Below are positions 8,640 to 17,312 of a DNA stretch of 64,000 nucleotides, piece by piece; the first letter of the stretch is position 1, and every line of letters starts with the position of its first letter. The position numbers and the translations under genes were made by a program. Source of the stretch: DASUBV01 sp036501025 (GTDB lineage: Bacteria > Actinomycetota > Actinomycetes > Streptosporangiales > Streptosporangiaceae); NCBI GenBank assembly GCA_036501025.1, contig DASYBB010000036.1:23344-87343 (forward strand). The letters run 5' to 3'. A model generated the notes under the pieces. It did not search any database and was not told the origin of the DNA. It worked only from the letters and a program-made list of their open reading frames with translations.

Positions 8640-9326
8640 ATGCTGAACAAGCTGCGACCGGCCCTGGCGCGCGTGCTGGGGCCCGTCGGCCACGCCCTCG
8701 CGCGCACCCCGCTCACGCCGAACGCGATCACCGTCATCGGGACCGTCGGCGTCTGCGCCAGCGCGCTCACCCTGTACCCCACCGCCCACCTGTTCGCCGG
8801 CACGGTGGTGTGCACGGTATTCGTGCTTTTCGACATGCTGGACGGCGCCCTGGCCCGGGTGAAGGGGGCCAGCGGCCCGTTCGGCGCGTTCCTCGACTCG
8901 ACCCTCGACCGGGTCGCGGACGCGGCCATCTTCGGCGGCCTGGCCTGCTACTTTGTGCTCCACGGGCACGGGCGCGGGGACCGGGTCATGGCCGCCGTGG
9001 CACTGTTCTGCCTGGTGTCGGGTGCCCTGGTCTCCTACGCCAAGGCCCGCGCCCAGGGCCTCGGGCTGAACGCGGATGTCGGCATCGCCGAGCGGCCTGA
9101 GCGGATGATTATCGGGCTTGTCGCCATAGGTTTGTCCGGGCTGGGCGTCCCGTTTGTCCTTGCCGTGGGACTATGGCTGCTCGCGGCGGTCAGCGCGGTG
9201 ACGTTCGGGCAGCGCGTGCTCGCGGTGCGCCGGTCGGCGGCCGCTCCCGCCGCCCCGGTCAGCGATGCCGCGACGAGCGGCGCCGCGACCCGTAGCGCTG
9301 GAGGTGGCACGGATGGCCCGGTTTAA
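8640..9326 (+). CDS. pgsA: Phosphatidylinositol phosphate synthase (CDP-alcohol phosphatidyltransferase)
   Basis: Integral membrane enzyme, 228 aa, that joins CDP-diacylglycerol and inositol-1-phosphate to give phosphatidylinositol phosphate, the base of PIM lipids. The family signature DG-x2-AR-x8-G-x3-D-x3-D is complete in FDMLDGALARVKGASG through FLDSTLD (residues about 62-88). Several hydrophobic helices follow. The assignment to PIP synthase and not PG-phosphate synthase rests on the neighbours (acyltransferase and PimA), the same order as Rv2612c-Rv2611c-Rv2610c. A Pro/Ala-rich tail closes the protein. The next gene starts inside its 3-prime end. Confidence 0.93.
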   Translation: MLNKLRPALARVLGPVGHALARTPLTPNAITVIGTVGVCASALTLYPTAHLFAGTVVCTVFVLFDMLDGALARVKGASGPFGAFLDSTLDRVADAAIFGGLACYFVLHGHGRGDRVMAAVALFCLVSGALVSYAKARAQGLGLNADVGIAERPERMIIGLVAIGLSGLGVPFVLAVGLWLLAAVSAVTFGQRVLAVRRSAAAPAAPVSDAATSGAATRSAGGGTDGPV

Positions 9327-10266
9327 GGACCGGCTGGTCAGCGTGGGCTACGGCCTGGGCTGGTCGGTCCTGTCCCGGCTGCCGGAGTCCTTCTGCCTGG
9401 CCGTGTTCCATTTCTTCGGCGAGGTGGCCTGGCGCCGCCAGGGCCCGTCGGTCCAGGTCCTCGAGGGCAACCTGCGGCGGGTGCTCGGCCCGCAGGCGAC
9501 CGGCGCGGAGGTCCGGGCCGTGTCGCGGGAATCCATGCGGTCCTATGCCCGTTACTGGCTGGAAGTGTTCCGGTTGCCGGTAATGCCCGTCGAGCGCCTT
9601 ATCGCGGGCATGGACGACCACAGCCACGGCCAGGTGGAAGTGGCCCTCGGCCACCTGGCGGCCGGGCGCGGGGTGATCTTCGCGCTGCCGCACTCGGGAA
9701 ACTGGGATCAGGCCGCAGCATGGATCATCGCCAGGGGGGCAGGCTCCATAACCACGGTGATGGAGCGGCTCAAGCCGGAGTCGCTCTTCGAGCGGTTCAT
9801 GAAGTACCGCGAGGGACTGGGCATGGTCGTATTTCCGGCTAGCGGGGGAGACCGCCCGTTCGGGATACTCGCCCGGAGCCTGCGGGCCGGCAAGTGCATC
9901 TGCCTGCCGTGCGACCGCGACATCACCGGCCACGGCATCGAGGTCGACTTCTTCGGCGAGAAGGCGTTCATGGCCCCCGGCCCGGCCGCGCTGGCCGAGC
10001 GGACCGGGGCCGCGCTGATGCCGGTCATGCTGTGGTTCACCGAGGACGGCTGGGGCGTTGACGTCGGCGCGGAGGTTCCCGTGCCGGAGGGCGCGGACCG
10101 GAAGGAGCGCATCGCGGCCATGACGCAGTCGGTCGCGAGCTTCTTCGAGCGCGAGATCGCGGAGCACCCGCAGGACTGGCACATGCTGCAGCGCGTGTTC
10201 ACCGCGGACCTGGATCCCGACCGGCTGGCGGCGGCGCAGCGCCGGGTCGCGGCGGGTGGCGGATGA
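9313..10266 (+). CDS. Phosphatidylinositol mannoside acyltransferase (PatA-like)
   Basis: Membrane-associated lysophospholipid-type acyltransferase of 317 aa. The HX4D catalytic motif reads HSGNWD in ALPHSGNWDQAAAW, with the usual downstream CLPCDRDITGHGIEVDFFGE block. Family members at this locus (Rv2611c) transfer palmitoyl to the mannose of PIM1/PIM2. Start taken at ATG 9313, 6-7 nt after GGAGGT; it overlaps pgsA by 14 nt. A longer frame from 9265 lacks support. The stop overlaps the pimA start (ATGA), so translation is coupled. Confidence 0.92.
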   Translation: MARFKDRLVSVGYGLGWSVLSRLPESFCLAVFHFFGEVAWRRQGPSVQVLEGNLRRVLGPQATGAEVRAVSRESMRSYARYWLEVFRLPVMPVERLIAGMDDHSHGQVEVALGHLAAGRGVIFALPHSGNWDQAAAWIIARGAGSITTVMERLKPESLFERFMKYREGLGMVVFPASGGDRPFGILARSLRAGKCICLPCDRDITGHGIEVDFFGEKAFMAPGPAALAERTGAALMPVMLWFTEDGWGVDVGAEVPVPEGADRKERIAAMTQSVASFFEREIAEHPQDWHMLQRVFTADLDPDRLAAAQRRVAAGGG

Positions 10267-11396
10267 GAATCGGGCTGGTCTGCCCCTATACGTGGGATGT
10301 GCCGGGCGGCGTCCAGGAGCACATCCGCGGGCTGGCCGACGCGCTCATCGACCTGGGCCACTACGTGTCGGTCATCGCCCCGGCGGCCGAGGACGAGCCG
10401 GTCGAGCCCGCCTACGTGGTGCCCGCCGGGCGGGCCGTGCCGGTGCCCTACAACGGCTCAGTCGCGCGGCTGGCCTTCGGGTTCCTGTCCGCCAGCCGGG
10501 TCCGGCGCTGGCTCAAGGAGCACGACTTCGACGTCGTGCACGTGCACGAGCCGACCGCGCCCAGCCTGTCCCTGCTGGCCTGCTGGGTCAGCGACGACCC
10601 GCTGGTCGCCACCGTGCACACCGCGATGCCGCGGTCGCGGGTCCTGCACCTGACCCAGCCGATCCTGGCCTCCGCGCTGGAGAAGATCAGCGGCCGGATC
10701 GCCGTCTCCGAGGCGGCCCGCACCACCCTGGTCGAGCACCTCGGCGGCGACGCCGTCCTGATCCCCAACGGGGTGTCGGTGCGCCGCTTCGCCAAGGCCG
10801 ACCCGCTGCCCGGCTGGCCGGGCGAGGGCGGCGCCCTCGGCTTCCTGGGCCGGATCGACGAGCCGCGCAAGGGCCTGGCGGTCCTGCTGGAGGCGTTCAC
10901 CGCGCTCGCGGCGGACCGGCCGGGCCTGCGGCTGCTGGTGGCCGGCCGGGGCGACGCCGACGAGGCGCTGGAGCAGGTGCCGGCCGGGCTGCGCGACCGG
11001 GTCGTGCTGCTCGGCCAGGTCAGCGACGAGGACAAGGTCCGGGTCTACCACTCCGTCGACGTGTTCTGCGCGCCCAACACCGGCGGCGAGAGCTTCGGCA
11101 TCGTGCTGGCCGAGGCCATGGCGGCGGGCGCCCCGATCGTGGCCAGTGACCTGGACGCCTTCCGCCGGGTGCTGCGCGGCGGCCAGGCGGGCGAGCTGTT
11201 CGAGAACGGCAGCGCCGCCGGCCTGGCCGCCGCCGCGGCCCGGCTGCTCGATGACCCGGCCCGCCGGGCGACCCTGGCCGGGGCGGCCACCCGGGCCGTG
11301 GCCCAGTACGACTGGAAGGTCGTCGCCCGCGACGTGCTCCGGGTCTACGAGGCGGTGGCCCCGGCCACCCGCCGGGTCCCGGCCGGTGCGCTGTGA
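10263..11396 (+). CDS. pimA: Phosphatidylinositol alpha-mannosyltransferase (GT4)
   Basis: Peripheral membrane glycosyltransferase, 377 aa, that transfers mannose from GDP-mannose to phosphatidylinositol, the first PIM step. N-terminal GT-B hallmark PGGVQEHIRGLADAL (residues about 14-28), DVVHVHEPTAPS, and the C-terminal nucleotide-sugar site ESFGIVLAEAMAAGAPIVASD with the two Glu of the E-x7-E motif. Start ATG overlaps the acyltransferase stop by 4 nt, and its own stop overlaps the next GTG, showing a tight operon. Confidence 0.95.
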   Translation: MRIGLVCPYTWDVPGGVQEHIRGLADALIDLGHYVSVIAPAAEDEPVEPAYVVPAGRAVPVPYNGSVARLAFGFLSASRVRRWLKEHDFDVVHVHEPTAPSLSLLACWVSDDPLVATVHTAMPRSRVLHLTQPILASALEKISGRIAVSEAARTTLVEHLGGDAVLIPNGVSVRRFAKADPLPGWPGEGGALGFLGRIDEPRKGLAVLLEAFTALAADRPGLRLLVAGRGDADEALEQVPAGLRDRVVLLGQVSDEDKVRVYHSVDVFCAPNTGGESFGIVLAEAMAAGAPIVASDLDAFRRVLRGGQAGELFENGSAAGLAAAAARLLDDPARRATLAGAATRAVAQYDWKVVARDVLRVYEAVAPATRRVPAGAL

Positions 11397-11956
11397 CCGT
11401 CCTGACCAGCATCATCATCATCGCCCTGCTGGCCATAACGGGGGTCTACATCTCCTGGCGGGCCGGGCGGCTGGACCGGCTGCACGCCCGGCTGGAGGCG
11501 GCTCAGTTCGCGCTGGACGCCGCGCTGGTCCGGCGCAGCGCGGTGGCCCTGGAACTGGCCTCGTCCGGCCTGCTCGACCCGGCCACCAGCCTCCTGCTGG
11601 CCGGGGCCGCACATGACGCCCGGGCCGCCCGCACCGGCCGCGAGCAGCCCGAGAGCGACCTGACCCGGGCGCTGCGCGCCGTCTTCAGCCAGCCCGAGTT
11701 CCGGGCCTCGCTGGCGGGCAGCGAGGGTGCCCAGGAGCTGCTGACCGAGCTGGAGGGGTCGGCGCACCAGGTGTTCCTGGCCCGCAAGTTCTACAACGAC
11801 GCCGTGGCCGTCACCCAGGCCGCGCGGCGGCGCTGGCTGGCCCGCGCGCTGCGGCTGGCCGGCAGCGCGCCGAGCCCGGAGTTCTTCGAGATCGACGACT
11901 CCCTGGTCCCGGCCGGAGACCAGCAGGAAGCGGACATCCCCCACCTGACCGGCTGA
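11393..11956 (+). CDS. Conserved actinobacterial membrane protein, LemA-like
   Basis: Protein of 187 aa with one N-terminal membrane helix (about 4-20), then long helices RLDRLHARLEAAQFALDAAL and EFRASLAGSEGAQEL, ending with a conserved ARKFYNDAV and an acidic tail. This resembles the LemA fold (one anchor plus an antiparallel helical bundle). I know similar unnamed proteins immediately after pimA in other actinomycetes. GTG start overlaps the pimA stop by 4 nt, so it belongs to the PIM operon. Function unknown. Confidence 0.8.
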   Translation: MTVLTSIIIIALLAITGVYISWRAGRLDRLHARLEAAQFALDAALVRRSAVALELASSGLLDPATSLLLAGAAHDARAARTGREQPESDLTRALRAVFSQPEFRASLAGSEGAQELLTELEGSAHQVFLARKFYNDAVAVTQAARRRWLARALRLAGSAPSPEFFEIDDSLVPAGDQQEADIPHLTG

Positions 11957-12081
11957 GCGCCCGGCCTGACATGCTGGCCAGGGGCGGGGCCGCGGGCTGA
12001 CAGGGTGACCCCGGCGGCACACCGGATCTTGCCCGTAACATGGAATGAGTTCCGATAAGCAGCGAGCATGTGAGGTAATTC

Positions 12082-13011
12082 GTGGCTGTCCACCCGACTG
12101 AGCACACCAGCGGCACCCCGAGCGCCGGCGCGCAGCGGGGCACCCAGCGCGTCAAGCGCGGCATGGCTGACATGCTCAAGGGCGGCGTCATCATGGACGT
12201 CGTCACGCCCGAGCAGGCCAAGATCGCCGAAGACGCCGGCGCGGTCGCCGTCATGGCGCTGGAGCGCGTCCCGGCTGACATCCGCGCCCAGGGCGGCGTG
12301 GCCCGGATGAGCGACCCGGACATGATCGACGGCATCATCGCCGCGGTGTCCATCCCGGTCATGGCCAAGTGCCGGATCGGCCACTTCGCCGAGGCGCAGG
12401 TGCTGCAGGCCATCGGCGTCGACTACATCGACGAGTCCGAGGTGCTGACCCCGGCCGACGAGTCCCACCACGTCGACAAGTGGGAGTTCACCGTCCCGTT
12501 CGTGTGCGGCGCCACCAACCTCGGCGAGGCCCTGCGGCGGATCACCGAGGGCGCCGCAATGATCCGATCCAAGGGCGAGGCCGGCACCGGGAACGTGGTC
12601 GAGGCGACCCGGCACATGCGCAGCATCTCGGGCGAGATCCGCAGGCTCGGCACGCTGTCCCCGGAGGAGCTGTTCAGCGCGGCCAAGGACCTGCAGGCCC
12701 CGTACGACCTGGTGGCCGAGGTGGCGGCCGCGGGCAAGCTGCCCGTCGTCCTGTTCACCGCGGGCGGCATCGCCACCCCGGCCGACGCCGCCATGATGAT
12801 GCAGCTGGGCGCTGAAGGGGTGTTCGTCGGCTCGGGCATCTTCAAGGCGGGCGACCCCGCGGCCCGGGCCGCGGCCATCGTCAAGGCCACGACCTTCCAC
12901 GACGACCCGGACGTGGTGGCCAAGGTGTCCCGCGGCCTGGGCGAGGCGATGGTCGGGATCAACCTCGACGAGCTCGCTCCCGAGCAGCGCTACGCCGGCC
13001 GCGGCTGGTAG
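12082..13011 (+). CDS. pdxS: Pyridoxal 5-phosphate synthase, PdxS subunit
   Basis: Cytoplasmic TIM-barrel synthase of 309 aa that makes PLP from ribose 5-phosphate, glyceraldehyde 3-phosphate and ammonia delivered by PdxT. Near-invariant family text is present: KGGVIMDVVTPEQAKIAEDA with the active-site region, VMALERVPADIR, GEAGTGNVVEATRHMR and the phosphate-binding FTAGGIATPADAAMMMQLGA. The GTG start follows GAGGT by 5 nt. The 125-bp gap after the LemA-like gene contains TAACAT near 12034, a possible -10. pdxT follows 16 nt later. Confidence 0.97.
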   Translation: MAVHPTEHTSGTPSAGAQRGTQRVKRGMADMLKGGVIMDVVTPEQAKIAEDAGAVAVMALERVPADIRAQGGVARMSDPDMIDGIIAAVSIPVMAKCRIGHFAEAQVLQAIGVDYIDESEVLTPADESHHVDKWEFTVPFVCGATNLGEALRRITEGAAMIRSKGEAGTGNVVEATRHMRSISGEIRRLGTLSPEELFSAAKDLQAPYDLVAEVAAAGKLPVVLFTAGGIATPADAAMMMQLGAEGVFVGSGIFKAGDPAARAAAIVKATTFHDDPDVVAKVSRGLGEAMVGINLDELAPEQRYAGRGW

Positions 13012-13027
13012 GCCGGGCCTCGGCGGA

Positions 13028-13630
13028 GTGACACAGCAGCAGCCGGCGATCGGGGTCCTGGGCCTCCAGGGCGACGTCGCGGAGCACCTGCGCGCGCTGG
13101 GCGCCGCCGGCGCGCGGGCCAGCCTGGTCCGGCGGCCGGCCGAGCTGGAGGCGGTCGACGGCCTGATCATCCCCGGCGGCGAGTCCACCACCATCTGGAA
13201 GCTGGCCGAGATCTTCGACCTGGCCGAGCCGCTGCGCAAGCGGGTGGCCGGCGGCATGCCCGCCTTCGGCTCGTGCGCGGGCATGATCATGCTCGCCGCG
13301 CGGCTGACCGGCGCGGCCAGCGGCCAGGAGACGCTCGGCGCCATCGACATGACCGTTCAGCGCAACGCGTTCGGCCGCCAGGTCGACTCATTCGAGCGCA
13401 ACCTGGACATCTCGGGCATCCCCGGCCCCGCCTACCGCGCGGTGTTCATCCGGGCGCCGTGGGTCTCGGCGGCCGGGCCCGCGGTCGAGATTCTCGCGAC
13501 CGACCCCGCCACCGGTAGGATCGTCGCCGTTCGCCAGGGTCCGGTGCTCGCGACGGCCTTCCACCCCGAGCTCACCGGCGACCGGCGGATTCACGAGCTC
13601 TTTGTCAACATGGTGAGGGAACGATCATGA
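13028..13630 (+). CDS. pdxT: Pyridoxal 5-phosphate synthase, glutaminase subunit PdxT
   Basis: Class I-type glutamine amidotransferase, 200 aa, which hydrolyses glutamine and channels ammonia to PdxS. The oxyanion strand GGESTTIWKL, the nucleophile elbow FGSCAGMIML (Cys) and the HPE pair in TAFHPELTGD complete the Cys-His-Glu triad. GTG start at 13028. The stop overlaps the yebC ATG (ATGA), so pdxS-pdxT-yebC form one unit. Confidence 0.96.
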   Translation: MTQQQPAIGVLGLQGDVAEHLRALGAAGARASLVRRPAELEAVDGLIIPGGESTTIWKLAEIFDLAEPLRKRVAGGMPAFGSCAGMIMLAARLTGAASGQETLGAIDMTVQRNAFGRQVDSFERNLDISGIPGPAYRAVFIRAPWVSAAGPAVEILATDPATGRIVAVRQGPVLATAFHPELTGDRRIHELFVNMVRERS

Positions 13631-14379
13631 GCGGCCATTCAAAGTGGGCGACCACCAAGCACAAGAAGGCCGTCGTCGACGCCAGGCGCGGCAAGCTGTT
13701 CGCCAAGCTGATCAAGAATGTCGAGGTCGCCGCGCGCAGCGGCGGACCTGATCCGGCCGGCAACCCCACGCTCTACGACGCCGTGCAGAAGGCCAAGCGC
13801 AACTCGGTGCCCAACGACAACATCGACCGGGCGCTGCGCCGGGGCGCCGGCCTGGAGGCCGGCGGGGCCGCCTACGAGGCCATCACCTACGAGGGCTACG
13901 CCCCCGGCGGCGTGGCCGTGCTGGTCGAGTGCCTCACCGACAACCGCAACCGCGCGGCGGCCGAGGTGCGGACCGCGCTGACCCGCAACGGCGGCTCCAT
14001 GGCCGACCCCGGCTCGGTGTCCTACCTGTTCAACCGCAAGGGCGTCGTCATCGTGCCCAAGGCCGACGGGATGGGCGAGGACGACGTCCTGACCGCCGTC
14101 CTGGACGCCGGCGCCGAGGAGGTCAACGACCTCGGCGAGTCGTACGAGGTGGTCAGCGAGGCCACCGACCTGGTCACCGTGCGCACCGCGCTGCAGGACG
14201 CCAAGATCGAGTACGAGTCGGCCGAGGCCGCGTTCCTGCCGTCGGTCGAGGTCCCGCTGGACGAGGAGAGCGCCCGCAAGGTGTTCCGGCTCATCGACGC
14301 CATCGAGGACTCCGACGACGTGCAGGACGTGTACGCGAACTACTCCGTCTCGGACGACGTCATGGAGAAGATCGGTTGA
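13627..14379 (+). CDS. yebC: YebC/TACO1-family protein
   Basis: Protein of 250 aa beginning SGHSKWATTKHKKAVVDARRGK, the diagnostic N-terminus of YebC/TACO1. Members have been described as transcriptional regulators (for example of ruv genes) and more recently as ribosome-associated factors that ease stalling at proline stretches. That second role would suit this genome, whose proteins carry many Pro-rich tracts; this link is inference. Translationally coupled to pdxT upstream and to the acetyltransferase downstream (TTGA overlap). ruvC lies about 1.7 kb further on. Confidence 0.95.
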   Translation: MSGHSKWATTKHKKAVVDARRGKLFAKLIKNVEVAARSGGPDPAGNPTLYDAVQKAKRNSVPNDNIDRALRRGAGLEAGGAAYEAITYEGYAPGGVAVLVECLTDNRNRAAAEVRTALTRNGGSMADPGSVSYLFNRKGVVIVPKADGMGEDDVLTAVLDAGAEEVNDLGESYEVVSEATDLVTVRTALQDAKIEYESAEAAFLPSVEVPLDEESARKVFRLIDAIEDSDDVQDVYANYSVSDDVMEKIG

Positions 14380-15641
14380 GTCCCCGGCCGGAGCGGCTGA
14401 CGGTCCGGCCCCTCACCCCCGACGACGATCTCGAGCCCGACCTCGATCTCGCTCAGCGCGCCTTCGGCCCGCTGAGCGAAGCGGAGAAGGACCAGCGGCG
14501 GGCGGCCTCGCGGCTGACGGTGGCCGCCGGCCGCGCCCTGGGCGCCTTCGACGGCGCGGCGCTGGTCGGCTCGGCCCGGTACCTCGACCTGCGGCAGTGG
14601 TGGCACGGGCGGCCGCTGCCGATGGCCGGCGTGGCCGGGGTCAAGGTCGCCCCGCACGAGCAGGGCCGGGGGCTCGGGCGGCTGCTGATGACGGCGGTCC
14701 TGGAGCAGCTGGCCGAGCGCGGCTACCCGCTGTCGGCGCTGTTCCCGGCGACCGCGTCGCTGTACCGGTCGCTGGGCTGGGAACTGGCCGGGGGGCGGTA
14801 TGAGGTGGCGGTCCCGGCCCGGTCGCTGCGTTCGCTGCTGAAGCCCGACCAGGCGGTCGGGGCGGATGCGGCGGCTGCGGGCGGCGGGGGGCCGGCCGCC
14901 GCTGAGGCGGGTTCTGCTGGGCTGGGCGGGTCGGTGTTCCGGCCGGCCGGGCCGGCGGACGCGGCCGAGGTGATCGACGTGCTCAGCCGGCTGCACGCGG
15001 CCGGGACCGGCTGCGGGCCGGTCACCTACGACGAGGCCGACCTGACCACCATGCTGGCCCGCGACGTCTACCTCTACCTGGCCCCCGACGGCGTCCTGGG
15101 CTACCGGTGGGACACCGCCAGCGACGAGGTGCTCGTCTACTGGGCGGTGGCCGGCTCCGCGGCGACGACCCGGGCCATGTGGTCGATCGTGTCCTCGCAC
15201 GGGACGATCGTCCGGGGCGTCCGCGCGGTGGTGAGCCCGGACGACCCCGTCACCTGGCTGACCGCTGAGCCCGACGTGACCCTGGCCCGGGCCGAGCAGT
15301 GGATGCTGCGCCTGCTGGATGCGCCGGCCGCCATCGCCGGCCGCGGCTTCCCGGCCGGCGCGAGCCTGTCGGTCCCGCTGGCCGTGACCGACCCGCAGCT
15401 CCCCGGCAATTCCGGTGACTGGCGGCTCGAGGTCAGCGGCGGAGCGGCCGCGCTCACCCGGGCGCGGCCCGGCTCCGCCGCTGCGCTGCGCCTCGGCGCC
15501 AGGGGCCTGGCCGCCCTGTACGCCGGTACCCCGCTCGCCACCCTGCGCCTGGCGGGCCTGGCCGCAGGCGGCACCCCCGACGCCGACGCCGCCCTGGACG
15601 CCGCCTTCGCCGCCACGCCCTACATGACCGACTCCTTCTAG
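14376..15641 (+). CDS. eis: Eis-like GNAT N-acetyltransferase
   Basis: Protein of 421 aa with the Eis layout: N-terminal GNAT domain with acetyl-CoA loop APHEQGRGLGRLL (residues about 91-103), a second degenerate GNAT domain and a C-terminal SCP2-like domain. The chain ends MTDSF; in Eis enzymes the C-terminal Phe carboxylate acts as general base. Eis proteins acetylate multiple amines of aminoglycosides or of peptide substrates; the natural substrate here is unknown. TTG at 14376 overlaps the yebC stop and gives the conserved RLTVRPLT start. The frame remains open far upstream, but that part is the shadow of yebC. Confidence 0.88.
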   Translation: MSPRPERLTVRPLTPDDDLEPDLDLAQRAFGPLSEAEKDQRRAASRLTVAAGRALGAFDGAALVGSARYLDLRQWWHGRPLPMAGVAGVKVAPHEQGRGLGRLLMTAVLEQLAERGYPLSALFPATASLYRSLGWELAGGRYEVAVPARSLRSLLKPDQAVGADAAAAGGGGPAAAEAGSAGLGGSVFRPAGPADAAEVIDVLSRLHAAGTGCGPVTYDEADLTTMLARDVYLYLAPDGVLGYRWDTASDEVLVYWAVAGSAATTRAMWSIVSSHGTIVRGVRAVVSPDDPVTWLTAEPDVTLARAEQWMLRLLDAPAAIAGRGFPAGASLSVPLAVTDPQLPGNSGDWRLEVSGGAAALTRARPGSAAALRLGARGLAALYAGTPLATLRLAGLAAGGTPDADAALDAAFAATPYMTDSF

Positions 15642-15794
15642 GCCATTCCCTTCGGAGCCGCCTCTCGGGGGCGGCGGCCGCCTTAAGTTCCGGGTCCCCG
15701 TCTGCGCGGCAGCCGCCTCGGCTTCCTGGCGCCCGGTGGGGTGTGGCGGCCGCCGCAGCTTCCCGGCCCTCCGTCCGGCTAGCTGCCGCCCAAA

Positions 15795-15852
15795 CCATGA
15801 TCGTGGGAGGATTTCTCACATCAGGAGGTGAGCAGTCCTCCCATGATCATGG
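15795..15852. repeat. Intergenic hairpin E1 with CATGATC-type ends
   Basis: Arms at 15795-15811 and 15836-15852 are 17 nt with one mismatch, beginning CCATGATC and ending GATCATGG. The 24-nt loop contains a nested CTCAC/GTGAG stem. It lies in the 412-bp gap (15642-16053) between the Eis-like gene and ruvC; otherwise I see nothing there except the ruvC upstream region. Two other hairpins in this window (32847-32900 and 52510-52562) share the end sequences. Confidence 0.85.
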
Positions 15853-16053
15853 AATTCGTCGGCCCGCTGCCGTTCGGCAGGTAACGCTGTCCCCGTTGGT
15901 CACAGCTGCCCCTCAGGTCCCGGCAGATGCCGTGGCCGCCGGTCTCCGGCGCTGGACTCTCGCGACACGCCGGGCTATTCGCGGCGGACGGGACGCCGAG
16001 CCGGTAATGTCGCAGCCGAACACCTGTTCGCCAGCAACCGGACGGCGGGACGC

Positions 16054-16677
16054 ATGCGAGTGCTCGGCGTGGATCCCGGCCTGACCCGGTGCGGGCTCGG
16101 CGTGGTCGACGGCATGCCGGGACGCGCGCTGACCATGGTCCGCACCGGCGTGGCGCGAACCTCGCCCGACGCCGGGATCGGGGACCGGCTGCTGGCCATC
16201 GAGCAGCAGGTCGAGGAATGGCTGGTCGCGTGCCGGCCGGACGCCGTCGCGGTGGAGCGCGTGTTCAGCCAGCACAACGTCCGCACGGTGATGGGCACGG
16301 CGCAGGCCGGGGCGGTCGCCATCGTGTGCGCGGCGCGCCACGGCATCCCGGTCGCGCTGCACACGCCGAGCGAGGTCAAGGCGGCCGTCACGGGCAACGG
16401 CCGGGCGGACAAGGCTCAGGTGACAGCCATGGTGACCCGGCTGCTGCGGCTGGCGGACCCGCCGCATCCGGCCGACGCGGCGGACGCGCTGGCCCTGGCC
16501 ATCTGTCACATCTGGCGCGGTGCCGCGCAGACCCGGCTGGCCGCCGCGCAGGCCCAGGCCACCCAGGTCCGGGCGCAGGCGCGGGCGGCGCAGGCGCGGG
16601 CGGAGACGGGACAGGCGGCGACGGGGCCGCGCGGCTGGGGACTGGCCGGCCGGGCACAGGCAGGAGGACCGCGGTGA
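16054..16677 (+). CDS. ruvC: Crossover junction endodeoxyribonuclease RuvC
   Basis: Resolves Holliday junctions by paired nicks. Protein of 207 aa; starts MRVLGVDPGLTRCGLGVVDG with the first catalytic Asp at residue 7, followed by AVERVFSQHNVRTVMG, and the C-terminal acidic residues in HPADAADALALAICH. The last about 40 residues are an Ala/Gln-rich tail not found in the 170-aa core family. ATG at 16054. The stop overlaps the ruvA GTG by 4 nt. Confidence 0.95.
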   Translation: MRVLGVDPGLTRCGLGVVDGMPGRALTMVRTGVARTSPDAGIGDRLLAIEQQVEEWLVACRPDAVAVERVFSQHNVRTVMGTAQAGAVAIVCAARHGIPVALHTPSEVKAAVTGNGRADKAQVTAMVTRLLRLADPPHPADAADALALAICHIWRGAAQTRLAAAQAQATQVRAQARAAQARAETGQAATGPRGWGLAGRAQAGGPR

Positions 16678-17312
16678 TCGCGCATCTGGAGGGGATCGTC
16701 AGCGAGGTGGCGCCCGACGGTGCCGTGATCGACGTCGGCGGGGTCGGGCTGCTCGTGCAGTGCACGCCGGGCACGCTGGCCGGGCTGCGATCCGGCGAGC
16801 GGGCCCGCGTCGCGACCTCGCTCGTGGTCCGGGAGGACGCGCTGACCCTGTACGGGTTCGCCTCGGCGGACGAGCGGGCCACGTTTGAGCTGGTCCAGAC
16901 CGCGAGCGGCGTCGGTCCCCGGCTGGCGCTGGCCATGCTGGCGGTGTTCAGCCCCGACGGGCTGCGCCGGGCGGTCGCGGCCGAGGACCTCAACGCGCTG
17001 ATGACGGTGCCCGGCATCGGCCGCAAGGGCGCCCAGCGGATCATCCTGGAACTGGCCGGGCGGCTCGGCGCACCCGGCGACGGCGGGCCGGGAGCCGGAT
17101 TGGCCGCGGCGGCCGGGGGCGCCCGGCTCGCGCCCTGGCGTGAGCAGGTGCGGGCGGGCCTGGTCAGCCTGGGCTGGGCGGCCCGGGAAGCTGACCAGGC
17201 CATCACCGTGGTCGAGCCGGAACTGCTGGCCGATGCGGGCGCGGAGAGCGCAGCCGAGGTGGACGTCTCGGCGGCCCTGCGGGCCGCGCTGCGCGTCCTG
17301 GGCCGCACGTGA
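16674..17312 (+). CDS. ruvA: Holliday junction branch migration protein RuvA
   Basis: Binds four-way junctions as a tetramer and recruits the RuvB motor. Protein of 212 aa: N-terminal OB fold (IAHLEGIVSEVAPDGAVIDV), HhH repeats with GVGPRLALAML and VPGIGRKGAQRIILEL, flexible linker, and C-terminal RuvB-binding domain (LVSLGWAAREADQAI). GTG at 16674 preceded by AGGAGG at a 6-nt spacing. The frame is open further upstream only as a shadow of ruvC. Overlaps ruvB by 4 nt. Confidence 0.96.
   Translation: MIAHLEGIVSEVAPDGAVIDVGGVGLLVQCTPGTLAGLRSGERARVATSLVVREDALTLYGFASADERATFELVQTASGVGPRLALAMLAVFSPDGLRRAVAAEDLNALMTVPGIGRKGAQRIILELAGRLGAPGDGGPGAGLAAAAGGARLAPWREQVRAGLVSLGWAAREADQAITVVEPELLADAGAESAAEVDVSAALRAALRVLGRT

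Noticed and set aside
13929..14375. N-terminal extension of the acetyltransferase frame into yebC
   Set aside because: The frame is open only because it mirrors yebC; the conserved GNAT start and TTGA overlap place the real start at 14376.
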